Assembly (NCBI RefSeq): GCF_000172795.2
Contig: NZ_CP020952.1
Coordinates: 62,001 to 126,000 of the forward strand
Direction of reading: 5' to 3'
Length of the DNA: 64,000 bases
DNA from: Rhizobium sp. CIAT894
GTDB taxonomy: Bacteria; Pseudomonadota; Alphaproteobacteria; Rhizobiales; Rhizobiaceae
The position numbers and the translations under genes are program-made. Numbering within the stretch: the first letter of the stretch is position 1; every line of letters begins with the position of its first letter. This document shows positions 46,560 through 56,203 of the stretch, one piece after another. The notes beneath the pieces were generated by a model that searched no databases, had not been told where the DNA came from, and was given only the letters and a program-made list of their open reading frames with translations.

Positions 46560-47291
46560 TTGTCGATCATCACGCAACGCGGAAACCTAGCAGAAATCGT
46601 CGTTGCCAAGCTCAGCGAGCGCATCGACTCCGGATTATATGCGCCGGGAGAAAAAATACCATCGAGCGCCCAGCTTTGCGAGGAGTTCGGCGTGTCGCGA
46701 ACGGTGGTGCGCGAGGCGCTGACGTCGCTGAAGGTCGGCGGCAGGGTCACCGCCCGCCAGGGGGCCGGCGTTTTCGTCAGCGAAAAGGACGCCAAGACCC
46801 TGAATTTCGAGATCAGCCGGGTCGAAGACATCCGCTCCGCCATGCAGATCCTCGAACTGCGGCTGGGCGTCGAAATGCAAGCCGCAGCCCTTGCCGCGAC
46901 ACGGCGCACGCCTGAGGCGCTCGCCGGCATCGCCCGCGCCTACGACCACCTCGAAACGCTCGAGACGGATGACGCCGAAGTCGAGGCGCGTGCCGATTTC
47001 GACTTCCATCTGGCGATCGCGCGGGCGACGCGAAACCCGCATTTTCCTAGTTTTCTGGAAGCGGTGATGGAGAGCATCAACTTCGAACTCGTCCTCAAGC
47101 ACCGTCAGTCGTCACGCGCCTATCAGGGGTATCTGAAGAAGATCAACAAGGAGCACGCGGCGATCCTCTCAGCGATCACCCAGGGCGACGCCAAAGGAGC
47201 GAAGAACGCCATCGCGGCGCATCTGGAAGAGAGCCTGAACCGCTACCGCGCATTGCTCGACGAGCCGGCAAGCAGCGAGACGGTGGAATAG
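46560..47291 (+). CDS. GntR-family regulator (FadR subfamily)
   Basis: A 243-residue repressor/activator. The GntR winged helix is near 5-75 (LSERIDSGLYAPGEKIPSSA, then SRTVVREALTSLKVGG), and the FadR C-terminal all-helical ligand domain (FCD) follows (about 95-225). FDFHLAIARATRNPHF and EHAAILSAITQGDAKGA hold the conserved metal/ligand histidine and acid positions. The start is TTG with GGAG six bases upstream; the GTG at 46515 is possible. It sits among catabolic genes and probably controls them through the shared motif upstream of three units. The ligand is likely an organic acid. Confidence 0.87.
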   Translation: MSIITQRGNLAEIVVAKLSERIDSGLYAPGEKIPSSAQLCEEFGVSRTVVREALTSLKVGGRVTARQGAGVFVSEKDAKTLNFEISRVEDIRSAMQILELRLGVEMQAAALAATRRTPEALAGIARAYDHLETLETDDAEVEARADFDFHLAIARATRNPHFPSFLEAVMESINFELVLKHRQSSRAYQGYLKKINKEHAAILSAITQGDAKGAKNAIAAHLEESLNRYRALLDEPASSETVE

Positions 47292-47347
47292 GGCACGGTC
47301 AGCTTCGAGGCTGCCGAAATCATTCTGCGGCGCCTCGCAGTGAAAGA

Positions 47348-47367
47348 GCCCGCACGGCAATGCGGGC
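47348..47367. terminator. Hairpin between converging genes
   Basis: GCCCGCA (47348-47354) pairs with TGCGGGC (47361-47367) around CGGCAA. It lies in the 103-bp gap between the converging FadR-type and ThDP-enzyme genes. The T-run is weak, so efficiency is uncertain. Confidence 0.5.
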
Positions 47368-47394
47368 CATAGTTGCATCAAACGGCCTGCCAAC

Positions 47395-49080
47395 TCATCT
47401 GCCTTGAGCGATCGCCTGATCGCGGATCTGCGAAAGCGTCTGCTTGACCGTCAGCGCTTCCGGATCGATCCGCACTTCGATCAGCCCCGGCTTGCCCGAC
47501 GCCTCGCTTCGTTCGAACGCCCCCATGAAATCTTCGGTCTTTTCGACCGTCTCTCCATGCAGCCCATAGGACCTGGCGAGCGCAGCAAAATCGGGATTCG
47601 TCAACCGGGTGCCGGAGACGCGGCCCGGATAGTTGCGCTCCTGGTGCATGCGGATCGTTCCGTACATGCCGTTGTTGATGACGAGGAAAATGACGCGTGC
47701 ATCGTACTGCATCGCAGTCGCCAGCTCCTGGCCATTCATCAGGAAACATCCGTCACCGGCAAAGGCAACGACGGTGCGTTCCGGTGCGGTGATCTTGGCG
47801 GCGACCGCGGCTGGAACGCCGTAACCCATCGAACCGTTGGTGGGCCCGAGCTGGGAACGGAACGTCCGGTACTGGTAAAAGCGATGGGCCCATGCCGTAT
47901 AGTTGCCGGCACCCATGGTCAGGATCGCATCGGACTTCAGATGCTTGCGCAGCCACTCCATGACGTCGCCCATCTGGACGTCGCCGGGCGTCTGCGGATG
48001 CTTCAAGTTTTCCAAATAATCCGCATGAGCGGATCTCGTCCATTCCGTCCAGGCCGGCGCCGATGCGGGCTTGAGCTTTGCGGCCTGCGACAGGAAGCCG
48101 GCGGGGCTGGCATTGATGGCGAGAGCCGCGTGATAGACGCGGCCGAGTTCCTCTGCCCCCGAATGAATGTGCACCAGGGTCTGCTTCGGAACCGGGATGT
48201 CGATCAGGGTATAGGCGCCGGTCGTCATCTCGCCGAGCCGCGCGCCGATCGAGATCAGGAGATCGCAATCCTTGACATGCCGGATAAGCTTCGGACCGGC
48301 GGCGAGGCCGAGATCGCCGGCATAATTGCGGTGAGTATTGTCGAACATGTCCTGACAGCGGAACGAGGCTGCGACGGGAAGGTCGAAAGCCTCCGCAAAG
48401 GTCTTCAGGTCGTCGACGGCCTGTTGTGTCCAGCCGCCACCGCCGACAATGGCGAGCGGACGCTTCGCCTTCGCAAGAAGCGACTGCAATTCTTCCAGCT
48501 GCGGTTCGCCGGCATAGATCTCGACGCGTCTATAGGCGGGGGTGTCGGCAACTTCGACCATATCCGTCAGCATGTCTTCCGGCAGGGCGATCACCACAGG
48601 ACCCGGCCGGCCGTTGACGGCGCGGTGGAAGGCCTGGCTGATCAGTTCAGGGATGCGCGCCGCGTCTTCGATCTCGACGACCCACTTGGCCATCTGCCCG
48701 AACATCCGGCGATAGTCGATCTCCTGGAAGGCTTCCCGTTCCATCTGATCGCGCGCCACCTGGCCGATGAACAGGATCATCGGCGTCGAGTCCTGGAAGG
48801 CGGTATGGATGCCGACCGAGGCGTTGGTCGCTCCCGGCCCGCGGGTGACGAAGCAGATCCCCGGCTTGCCCGTCAGCTTGCCGTAGGCTTCCGCCATGTA
48901 GGCAGCACCGCCCTCCTGGCGGCAGATGACGAACTCGATCGCCTTTTCGGCGTCGTGAAACGCGTCGAGCACCGCAAGATAGCTTTCCCCCGGCACGCCG
49001 AAGACGCGGTCCACACCATGGATGCGCAGCGCATCGACCAGCACCTGGCCGCCGCTTCGTTTGGTCATTTCGCTGTTCAT
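47395..49080 (-). CDS. Thiamine diphosphate-dependent enzyme (acetolactate synthase large-subunit-like)
   Basis: A 561-residue ThDP enzyme with the three-domain layout. The N-terminal pyrimidine domain has the catalytic Glu in FVICRQEGGAAYMAEA, and RGPGATNASVGIHTA is typical. A central domain follows (about 195-325). The cofactor motif starts GDG in AGDGCFLMNGQELATA and ends in VINN. No small regulatory subunit is near, so a catabolic role (decarboxylation or carboligation of a 2-oxo acid) is more likely than branched-chain synthesis. It ends a run of minus-strand catabolic genes that starts with hyuA. Confidence 0.85.
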   Translation of the reverse strand: MNSEMTKRSGGQVLVDALRIHGVDRVFGVPGESYLAVLDAFHDAEKAIEFVICRQEGGAAYMAEAYGKLTGKPGICFVTRGPGATNASVGIHTAFQDSTPMILFIGQVARDQMEREAFQEIDYRRMFGQMAKWVVEIEDAARIPELISQAFHRAVNGRPGPVVIALPEDMLTDMVEVADTPAYRRVEIYAGEPQLEELQSLLAKAKRPLAIVGGGGWTQQAVDDLKTFAEAFDLPVAASFRCQDMFDNTHRNYAGDLGLAAGPKLIRHVKDCDLLISIGARLGEMTTGAYTLIDIPVPKQTLVHIHSGAEELGRVYHAALAINASPAGFLSQAAKLKPASAPAWTEWTRSAHADYLENLKHPQTPGDVQMGDVMEWLRKHLKSDAILTMGAGNYTAWAHRFYQYRTFRSQLGPTNGSMGYGVPAAVAAKITAPERTVVAFAGDGCFLMNGQELATAMQYDARVIFLVINNGMYGTIRMHQERNYPGRVSGTRLTNPDFAALARSYGLHGETVEKTEDFMGAFERSEASGKPGLIEVRIDPEALTVKQTLSQIRDQAIAQGR

Positions 49081-49099
49081 GGGATTCCCCGCCTTGTTG

Positions 49100-50293
49100 T
49101 TAGATCACCGCGTCTTCCAGGAACGGGCGGTTTGCGGCCACCCGCTCGTATCCGAAGGGCGACAAGTCCAGGGTCTTGAAGGACCCGTAGGTAATGAGTT
49201 CGCTCAGACCCCGGCCCATGGCAGGCGACTGCTGCAACCCATGACCGCTGAAGCCGTTGGCAAAGAGGAAATTGCCGACCTCGGTGTGGGGACCCAGCAC
49301 CACATTGTGGTCCAGCACGCAGTAATCATAGTGCCCGGCCCAGGAATTGACGACCTTGATCGCCTCGAATGCGGGGACCCGGTTGGCAAGCGTCGGCCAG
49401 ATTTCGTCGTCGAATTCGGCATGCATGACATCGAAATCATTGGGATCGACCTCCGGATCGTGCTTGGGATAGGTGGCCACGAGGTAGAACTTGCCTTCGG
49501 GCCGGAAGAACACACCAGTCGGATCGATGGTCAGGCCGACCTTGCCTTCCAACGGCGTCCGGCAATCAACGACGAAGAGCGACCGCCGACGCGGCTCGAT
49601 GGGAATGTCGAGCCCGGCCATCCGCGCAACGTTCCTGCCGTTGGTACCTGACGTGTTCACCATCGTGCCGCAGCCGATTGTCTGGCCGCTTCTGGTGATC
49701 ACGGAGACAATGCGGTCGCCCTCGCGGTTCACCGCCACGACCTCGTCCTCGATATATTCGACGCCGAGGGAACGGGCTTTCTTGCGGAAACCCTGCAGCA
49801 GCCCGACGCTGTCGAACCACCCCTCGCCGCGCTCGCCCGTGCTGCCGAGCACAAGACCTTCGAGGTTCAGCCAGGGGAAGCGACGGCCGAGACCCTCCGG
49901 ATCGAGCAGCGTCACCTCGGCACCGCAGGCGACCTGGGTCTCATGATTGCGGCGCAGGACCTGTTCGCCTCGTTCGTCGCCGGCGAGAAAAAGATATCCG
50001 ACCTCATGGAAGCCGATCTCCGGCGTGTCGTCGTCGACCCGGACATTTTCCTTAAAATTTCGAATGAACTCGGTCCCGAACTGCGAAACCTTGACGTTGA
50101 TCGCATTCGAGAATTGATGGCGGATGGAACTGGACGAAAGAGCGGTCGCCGCTCGCCGGTAGGTCCAGTCCTTCTCGATGACGAGAACCGACCCTTTGAA
50201 TTCCGGATTGGTGGCGAGGAAATACGCCGTCGAACTACCGACGACGGCACCGCCCACGATGATCACGTCATACGACGATTTGGAAGCTGGCAT
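49100..50293 (-). CDS. FAD-dependent oxidoreductase (D-amino-acid/sarcosine oxidase-like)
   Basis: A 397-residue flavoprotein of the DAO family. The FAD motif is DVIIVGGAVVGSSTAYFLA at the start, VNTSGTNGRNVARMAGLDI is in the middle, and the C-terminal FSGHGLQQSPAMGRGLSELI is typical of sarcosine, glycine and opine oxidase types. It should oxidise a secondary or primary amine of an amino acid. It is 19 bp upstream of the ThDP enzyme and 9 bp downstream of the uronate-dehydrogenase-like gene, so it is in the same operon. Confidence 0.85.
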   Translation of the reverse strand: MPASKSSYDVIIVGGAVVGSSTAYFLATNPEFKGSVLVIEKDWTYRRAATALSSSSIRHQFSNAINVKVSQFGTEFIRNFKENVRVDDDTPEIGFHEVGYLFLAGDERGEQVLRRNHETQVACGAEVTLLDPEGLGRRFPWLNLEGLVLGSTGERGEGWFDSVGLLQGFRKKARSLGVEYIEDEVVAVNREGDRIVSVITRSGQTIGCGTMVNTSGTNGRNVARMAGLDIPIEPRRRSLFVVDCRTPLEGKVGLTIDPTGVFFRPEGKFYLVATYPKHDPEVDPNDFDVMHAEFDDEIWPTLANRVPAFEAIKVVNSWAGHYDYCVLDHNVVLGPHTEVGNFLFANGFSGHGLQQSPAMGRGLSELITYGSFKTLDLSPFGYERVAANRPFLEDAVI

Positions 50294-50302
50294 GGCGGCG
50301 TC

Positions 50303-51115
50303 TCACTTCTTCTCGTCTTCATAGTGACCGGCCGCGGCGAAGCTTCCACCCTGGAATCGGACGGCGGGATCGTTCGGATTGCCCTGCTTCGTCTTGGCAA
50401 AGACCTTTTCGGCGTAGTCGTCGGCGCTGTCTTGCGGGCGATAGCCGAGCGAAGCTGCGGTGCGGTTGTCCCAGAAGGCCTGGCTGTTGTTCGACATGCC
50501 GTAGGCAACCATGAAGCCGACGCGCTCCGCCGACAGGCTTTTTTCGACGAGCTGGCGGCAGTCGCGGTAGGAAAGCCAGGTGATGAGGTGGCGCCGGTCG
50601 GTCGGCTCCGGGAAGGACGAACCGATGCGCAGGCTGACCGTCTCAATTCCGAACTTGTCGAAGTAATAACGCGCGAGGTTTTCGACGAAGGTCTTCGATA
50701 CGCCGTAGAGGCTGTCGGGGCGTGTCGGCACGTTGCCGTCGATGGTCTCGTTTCGCTCGTAGAAGCCGATCGCGTGAACCGAGCTCGCATAGACGATGCG
50801 TTTCACGCCGTGCCGGCGGGCCGCTTCATAGATGTTGTAGCTGCCGGCGATATTGGCGTCGAGGATGGTCTTCCACGCCGCCTCGAGCCCCTGTCCGCCC
50901 ATGTGGATGATCGCATCGCAGCCTTCGACCGCGCGCGACACCGCTTCGAAATCGGTAAGGTCGGCAGGAAAATCCTCTTCGTGAGACGCGAGGTCCTTGA
51001 TCGGCGAACGCGCGGAAAGACGGACGATCTTTCCGAGCCTGGTTCCGGATTGACGAAGCTGTGTTCCGAGCGCACCTGCGGCGCCGGTCAAAAGTGTGCG
51101 GTTGTAGTCGGTCAT
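50303..51115 (-). CDS. Uronate-dehydrogenase-like NAD-dependent oxidoreductase
   Basis: A 270-residue extended SDR. LLTGAAGALGTQLR is the NAD motif, IIHMGGQG and YASSVHAIGFY follow, and the Tyr/Lys pair is in LYGVSKTFVENLARYYFDKF. PNDPAVRFQGGSF near the end and the AFWDN stretch match, from memory, bacterial uronate dehydrogenase (Udh), which oxidises hexuronates at C1. If so, it links this operon to a sugar acid or a similar hydroxy compound. It lies between the aminotransferase and the FAD oxidase. Confidence 0.78.
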   Translation of the reverse strand: MTDYNRTLLTGAAGALGTQLRQSGTRLGKIVRLSARSPIKDLASHEEDFPADLTDFEAVSRAVEGCDAIIHMGGQGLEAAWKTILDANIAGSYNIYEAARRHGVKRIVYASSVHAIGFYERNETIDGNVPTRPDSLYGVSKTFVENLARYYFDKFGIETVSLRIGSSFPEPTDRRHLITWLSYRDCRQLVEKSLSAERVGFMVAYGMSNNSQAFWDNRTAASLGYRPQDSADDYAEKVFAKTKQGNPNDPAVRFQGGSFAAAGHYEDEKK

Positions 51116-51129
51116 GGAATAACGTCCTC

Positions 51130-52341
51130 CTATCGCAGTTTGGCGAGTGCGTCGGCCGTGCGCTCGATCGCAATGGAAAGATTGTCGCGCGAGGTGGCGA
51201 AGGAAAGACGGATATAGGGCTCGACGCCGAAGGCAGCACCCGGAACGGTCGCCACCTTGCCCTCTTTCAGGAGATAGGAGGCGAGTTCCGTGTCGTTGGC
51301 AATCCGGCTGCCGTCAGGCGCGGTCCTGCCGATATAGCCGGTGCATTTCGGAAACAGGTAGAAGGCGCCTTCGGGTGCGCGAACCTCCAGGCCCGGAATG
51401 GCCAAGAAGCCGCGGGCGACGAGCTCGCCGCGCGCCCTGTACTCCGCAACTGCTGTCGTGACGAAGTCCTGCGGGCCGTTGAGCGCCGCCGCTGCGGCAT
51501 ACTGCGTGATCGACGAGGGGCAGGTGGTGCTCTGCGACTGAAGCTTGTTCAGCACCTTCGTCAGCTCCTTCGGCCCGGCCGCGTAGCCGAGGCGCCAGCC
51601 GGTCATGGCATAGGCCTTGGACACGCCGTTGATGAGAAGCGTGCGGTCCTTCAGGTCGGGGCAGGCGATCGCAAACGAGGTGAAGGGCACGTCGGCGCAG
51701 ACGATATGCTCGTAGATCTCGTCGGACATGATGGCGACGCGCGGATGGCGCGCCAGCACCTCGCCGAGCGCCTTGAGTTCGTCGGCCGTATAGATTGCAC
51801 CGGTCGGATTGGACGGCGAATTGAACAGGAACCAGCGCGTGCGCGGCGTAATCGCCGCTTCCAGCCGCTCCGGCGTGATCTTGAACGCGTCCTCGACGCC
51901 GCACTGGACGATCTTCGGAGTGCCGCCATGCAGGATGACGATATCCGTGTAGGAGACCCAGTAGGGCGCGGGCACGATGACTTCGTCGCCGGGTTCCAGC
52001 GTTCCGAGGAAGGCGTTGAACAGGATCTGCTTGGCGCCGTTGCCGATGGAGATCTCGTCCTCAGCATAATCGAGGCCGTTCTCTCTTTTGAATTTTGCGA
52101 CGATCGCCTGGCGAAGCTCGGGCAGGCCGTTCGGGGCCGTGTACCGCGTCAGGCCCTTGCGCATCGCTTCAACGGCAGCCTCGACGACATGATCCGGTGT
52201 TTCGAAGTCGGGCTCGCCGAGCGAGAGGTCGATGACGTTCTCGCCCTTGGCTCTCATCGCCTTGGCGGCCATCGATACGGCCATGGAGGGCGACGACTTG
52301 ATAGAGGCGACCCGCGTGCTTTCAAACTTGATCATGTTCAT
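51130..52341 (-). CDS. Class I/II PLP aminotransferase (aspartate aminotransferase-like)
   Basis: A 403-residue fold-type I aminotransferase of the AspC/AatA subgroup. DLSLGEPDFETPDHVVEAA and TRYTAPNGLPELRQAI start the domain, NSPSNPTGAIY holds the conserved Asn-Pro, DEIYEH supplies the PLP-binding Asp/Tyr, the Schiff-base lysine is in NGVSKAYAMTGWRLGY, and the carboxylate Arg is in IRLSFA. It overlaps hyuB by four bases. It probably removes the amino group from the amino acid made in this pathway. Confidence 0.88.
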   Translation of the reverse strand: MNMIKFESTRVASIKSSPSMAVSMAAKAMRAKGENVIDLSLGEPDFETPDHVVEAAVEAMRKGLTRYTAPNGLPELRQAIVAKFKRENGLDYAEDEISIGNGAKQILFNAFLGTLEPGDEVIVPAPYWVSYTDIVILHGGTPKIVQCGVEDAFKITPERLEAAITPRTRWFLFNSPSNPTGAIYTADELKALGEVLARHPRVAIMSDEIYEHIVCADVPFTSFAIACPDLKDRTLLINGVSKAYAMTGWRLGYAAGPKELTKVLNKLQSQSTTCPSSITQYAAAAALNGPQDFVTTAVAEYRARGELVARGFLAIPGLEVRAPEGAFYLFPKCTGYIGRTAPDGSRIANDTELASYLLKEGKVATVPGAAFGVEPYIRLSFATSRDNLSIAIERTADALAKLR

Positions 52342-53993
52342 GCCTTGTCTCCCGTCTTGGCATAGAGCCCGGCCTGTTCCGGAGTGATGTAACCGTGCTT
52401 CAGATCGTGCTCGACGGCCTCGGCCGGGCGAAGGCCCGGCTCCCCATAGCCTCCGCCGCCGGGCAGCGAGAGAACCAGGCGACGTCCCTCCGGAACGAAC
52501 TGCAGTCCCTTGCCCTTCAAGACGGTGCCGTCGTCGAGCGCCACGCCGCCGGCAGCACCTTCAAGCCCGCCGTCGCGGCCGCGCGCGGGATGGCCGATGC
52601 GGTCGAACATCGCCGAGAAGCGGAAGCTGAAGCCTTCGGCCGCTTCGATCTCGATCATCTGGCCGAGACCGCCGCGCTGCGCGCCGGCGCCGCCCGAACC
52701 TTCGCGCAGCTCCTTACGCCAGACGATGACCGGGCCGACGTTTTCCGTCGCCTCGATCGGCATGGTGTGCACGCCGCTCGGGAAGGCTGTCGCGTTCAGG
52801 CCGTCGAGCGATGTGCGCGCGCCGGAACCGCCCGAATTGAACATCAGGATTTCGGCACCCCTGGCGTCGTTGCCGGCAAGCGGGCGGACGCTCATGTGCA
52901 GATTCCAGAGCGCGCTGGCGCCTTCCGCCGGCACCTGGCCGGGCAGCGCCTGATGCAGGGCGCCGAGCACCAGATCGGGCACGAAGTGACCGAGGACGTG
53001 ACGGACGGCGACCGGGGCCGGGCGTTTGGCGTTGAGAATGCAGCCCTCGGGAGCGGTGACTTCGAACGGCGCGAGGGAGGCCGCATTGTTGGGAATGTCA
53101 GGCGCGACGACGCATTTGATGCCGTAGCAAGCATAGGCCTTGGCATAGACAAGGGGAACGTTGATGCCGAACTTGCTCATGCCGGACGTGCCGTCGAAGT
53201 CGACGACGACGCCGTCAGACCCGATGCTGAGCTTTGCCGCGAGATGGACCGGTTCGTCGTAGCCATCGAGATCGAGGCTGTAGCTCCACGAGCCGTGCGG
53301 CAGGTTTCTGAGCCGCTCCAGCGTCGCTTCGCGGCTGTGTTTGAGGATGAAGCCGCCGATCATCGACAGGTCTTCGAGATTGAACTCCGTCAGCATGTCG
53401 ATCAGGCGGCGATGCCCGGTCTCGTTACAGGCCGCAAGTGCATGAAAGTCGCCGACGACCTTATCGCTTTCGCGCACATTGTTCCTGACGATATGGATGA
53501 GCGTCCGATTCAGCTCCCCGCGCTCGAAGAACTTCATGATCGGGATGAAGATGCCTTCCTCGTAGACCTCGCGCGCATCGGGGCCGAAGCCGCGACCGCC
53601 GACGTCGACCACATGCGCGGTCGAGGCGAAGTAACCGACAAGCCTGCCGTGGTGGAAGGAAGGGGTGACGACGGTGATGTCGTGCAGATGTCCCGTACCC
53701 TTCCAGGGGTCGTTGGTGATGTAGACGTCGCCCTCGAAGATATTCTCGGGACCGATGTCGTGGATGAAGTGGGCGACGGATTCCGCCATGGCGTTGACGT
53801 GGCCCGGCGTGCCGGTGACGGCCTGCGCCAGCATGCGGCCTTCGAGGTCGAAGACGCCGGCCGACAGGTCGCCCGCCTCGCGCACCGAGGTGGAGAAGGC
53901 GGTGCGGATCAGCGTCTGAGCCTGTTCCTCGACCACCGAGATCAGGCGGTTCCACATGACCTGCATGTGAATATCGATCATGGACTGGTTCAT
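52338..53993 (-). CDS. hyuB: Hydantoinase B/oxoprolinase family protein (HyuB)
   Basis: A 551-residue protein with the full HyuB pattern: FSTSVREAGDLSAGVFDLEG, GTPGHVNAM, VYITNDPWKGTGHLHDITV, AHVVDVGG, NCRM-less core stretches, then GGSGARTSLDGLNAT and LREGSGGAGAQRGGLGQMIEI near the end. It forms a complex with HyuA for ATP-dependent opening of a lactam or hydantoin ring, or for related carboxylations. It is 11 bp downstream of hyuA and overlaps the aminotransferase by four bases. Confidence 0.88.
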   Translation of the reverse strand: MNQSMIDIHMQVMWNRLISVVEEQAQTLIRTAFSTSVREAGDLSAGVFDLEGRMLAQAVTGTPGHVNAMAESVAHFIHDIGPENIFEGDVYITNDPWKGTGHLHDITVVTPSFHHGRLVGYFASTAHVVDVGGRGFGPDAREVYEEGIFIPIMKFFERGELNRTLIHIVRNNVRESDKVVGDFHALAACNETGHRRLIDMLTEFNLEDLSMIGGFILKHSREATLERLRNLPHGSWSYSLDLDGYDEPVHLAAKLSIGSDGVVVDFDGTSGMSKFGINVPLVYAKAYACYGIKCVVAPDIPNNAASLAPFEVTAPEGCILNAKRPAPVAVRHVLGHFVPDLVLGALHQALPGQVPAEGASALWNLHMSVRPLAGNDARGAEILMFNSGGSGARTSLDGLNATAFPSGVHTMPIEATENVGPVIVWRKELREGSGGAGAQRGGLGQMIEIEAAEGFSFRFSAMFDRIGHPARGRDGGLEGAAGGVALDDGTVLKGKGLQFVPEGRRLVLSLPGGGGYGEPGLRPAEAVEHDLKHGYITPEQAGLYAKTGDKA

Positions 53994-54004
53994 GGTGGAG
54001 CTCC

Positions 54005-56149
54005 TTACTGCCTGGTAACGAGGAGGCAGCCGTCGTTCTGGACGATCGCCTTGAACGAGGATGTCAGGACCGACGAGGTTTCACGCTCGACGATGACGGC
54101 CGGGCCGGCGACGACGTCGCCCGGCTTCAGATCCTGCCGCTCATGGATCCCCGCGTCGAGATAGGCGCCCTGCGCGGCCTCGAACAGGCGCCGGCGCTGG
54201 CGCGGCGAAACGGTGCCGCCTTCGGCGATGGAGGCCACGCGTGCCACCGGCGGAAGCGGAGAGGCTGCCTTGACCGACCAGCTGACGATCTCGACGTCGA
54301 GCCCTTCGATCGCCCGGCCGAAAAACCGTTCATATTCGGCCTGGAAGGCGCTAGCGATCCCATCTGCGCTCGCCGCGTCGAAACGATCGGCCTCCAGCGG
54401 CACCGGAATGTCCCAGCCCTGGCCGGCGTAGCGCATGAAGAGCGTCCGCTCGATGACGGGCGCACCGGTTTCGAGCCCGCCTTCCACGAAGCCGATCGCC
54501 TCGGACTTCATGGCGTCGAGAAGACGGTTGGCTTCGGCGAAATCAAAGTTCGAAAGGTTGAAGACCGAACTGCGCACCGCTTCGTAGCCGAACGGCGCCT
54601 TGAGGAAGCCGATGGCCGAGCCGACGCCGGCGCCCGGCGGAACGAGGAAGGTGGAGATGCCCATCTTCTCGCAGAGGCGAGCCGCATGCAGCGGCCCGGC
54701 GCCGCCGAAGGTGATCATGGTGAAATCGGAGATATCCTTGCCGTTCTCGACGGTATGCACCCGGCCGGCATTGGCCATGTTCTCGTCGACCATTTCGCAG
54801 GTGCCGTAGGCGGCGGCCTCGGGATCAAGGCCGATGATGGCGCCGATGTCGTCACGCATGGCCCTGCGGCTTGCGTCAACAGAAAGCGGGATGGCGCCTC
54901 CGGCGAAATTCTCCGGGTCGAGCTTGCCGAGGATGAGATCGGCATCGGTCACGGTCGGGTTCTTGCCGCCGCGCTGGTAGCAGGCCGGCCCAGGTTCGGA
55001 GGCCGCCGAATGCGGGCCGACGCGGATCTGGCGCATGCCGTCGACCGAAGCGATGGAGCCGCCGCCGGCGCCGATCTCGACCATCTCGACGACGGGAATG
55101 GAGATCGGCATGCCGGAGCCTTTGCGGAAGCGGTAGGTGCGCGCGACTTCGAAGGTCTTCGCCGTCTTCGGCACCTGGTTCTCGATCAGGCAGATCTTTG
55201 CCGTCGTGCCACCCATGTCGAAGGAGAGCACCGCGTCCAGGCCATGCCGGCGCGCGATGTCCGCCGCGAAGATGGCCCCGCCCGCAGGGCCTGACTCGAC
55301 GAGGCGGACGGGAAATTCGGAGGCGCTTTCGACCGAGACGATGCCGCCGCCCGAATGGATCATGAAGACGGGGCAGCCGACGCCGACCTCCTTCAGCGAG
55401 ACGACGAAACGATCGAGATAGGATTTGATCGCCGGCTTGACATAGGCATTGGCGCAGACGGTGTTGAAGCGCTCGAACTCGCGCATCTGCGGCGAAACTT
55501 CGGACGAGATCGACACCGACATATTCGGAAGACGCTTGAGGATGGCATTGCGGACAGCCGCTTCGTGGGCGCCGTTCGCATAGGCATGGATGAAGCCGAT
55601 CGCGACGCTTTCATACTCTCCCTCGGCGATCGTCTCGACCGCAGCAGCGACCGAGGCCTCGTCGAGCGGGAGCAGCACGCGGCCGGTGGCATCGATGCGC
55701 TCACGCACGACGAGGCGGTCGGCACGGGCGATGAGCGCGGGCGGCAGCGATATGTTGAGGTCGTATTGTTCGAAACGATTTTCGGTGCGCATTTCGAGGA
55801 CGTCGCGGAAACCTTCGGTCGTGACGAACGCGGTCCTTGCGCCGCGCCGCTCGATCAGGGCGTTGGTGGCAAGCGTCGTTCCATGGATGAGAATGCCGAT
55901 CTCCGACAGCGCAATGCCCGCCGTCTCGGCAACGGCCTTCACGCCTTTCAGAATAGCCCGCTCCGGAGCGGTGTAGTCCGTCAGGACTTTCGTCGAGTGA
56001 AGCGCGCCGTCGAGATCGAGCGCTATGTCAGTAAACGTGCCGCCGATATCGACCCCGACCCGGCAGTTGCGTGGCGTGATGTTCACCGTGTTGTTCCCCA
56101 CTTCCCGTTTCAGGTGCCGGCCGCGCCCTGCGATCGGAGCGGCCGCCAT
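54005..56149 (-). CDS. hyuA: Hydantoinase A/oxoprolinase family protein (HyuA)
   Basis: A protein of about 714 residues with the HyuA/oxoprolinase N-terminal domain (VGVDIGGTFTDIALDLDGA), the HydA core (HGTTLATNALIERRGARTAF, then SFDMGGTTAKICLIE, an actin-like ATPase signature) and the C-terminal region (GQGWDIPVPLE). It should use ATP to activate a cyclic amide or related carbonyl group, in complex with HyuB. The start is uncertain: ATG 56149, GTG 56161 and GTG 56086 are in frame and all precede the conserved domain. It is the first gene of the minus-strand operon. Confidence 0.87.
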   Translation of the reverse strand: MAAAPIAGRGRHLKREVGNNTVNITPRNCRVGVDIGGTFTDIALDLDGALHSTKVLTDYTAPERAILKGVKAVAETAGIALSEIGILIHGTTLATNALIERRGARTAFVTTEGFRDVLEMRTENRFEQYDLNISLPPALIARADRLVVRERIDATGRVLLPLDEASVAAAVETIAEGEYESVAIGFIHAYANGAHEAAVRNAILKRLPNMSVSISSEVSPQMREFERFNTVCANAYVKPAIKSYLDRFVVSLKEVGVGCPVFMIHSGGGIVSVESASEFPVRLVESGPAGGAIFAADIARRHGLDAVLSFDMGGTTAKICLIENQVPKTAKTFEVARTYRFRKGSGMPISIPVVEMVEIGAGGGSIASVDGMRQIRVGPHSAASEPGPACYQRGGKNPTVTDADLILGKLDPENFAGGAIPLSVDASRRAMRDDIGAIIGLDPEAAAYGTCEMVDENMANAGRVHTVENGKDISDFTMITFGGAGPLHAARLCEKMGISTFLVPPGAGVGSAIGFLKAPFGYEAVRSSVFNLSNFDFAEANRLLDAMKSEAIGFVEGGLETGAPVIERTLFMRYAGQGWDIPVPLEADRFDAASADGIASAFQAEYERFFGRAIEGLDVEIVSWSVKAASPLPPVARVASIAEGGTVSPRQRRRLFEAAQGAYLDAGIHERQDLKPGDVVAGPAVIVERETSSVLTSSFKAIVQNDGCLLVTRQ

Positions 56150-56203
56150 GTCCAGCTTCACCCCTCCAGGAGGGCGGCGTCAACATTTGGCTTGACCATT
56201 TTC

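Noticed and set aside
47395..49080. ThDP enzyme as biosynthetic acetolactate synthase (ilvB)
   Set aside because: No small subunit gene is adjacent and the neighbours are all catabolic, so a biosynthetic role is unlikely.
52395..54164. Long plus-strand frame (589 codons) opposite hyuB and the end of hyuA
   Set aside because: It crosses two real genes with clear family motifs and shows no domain of its own.
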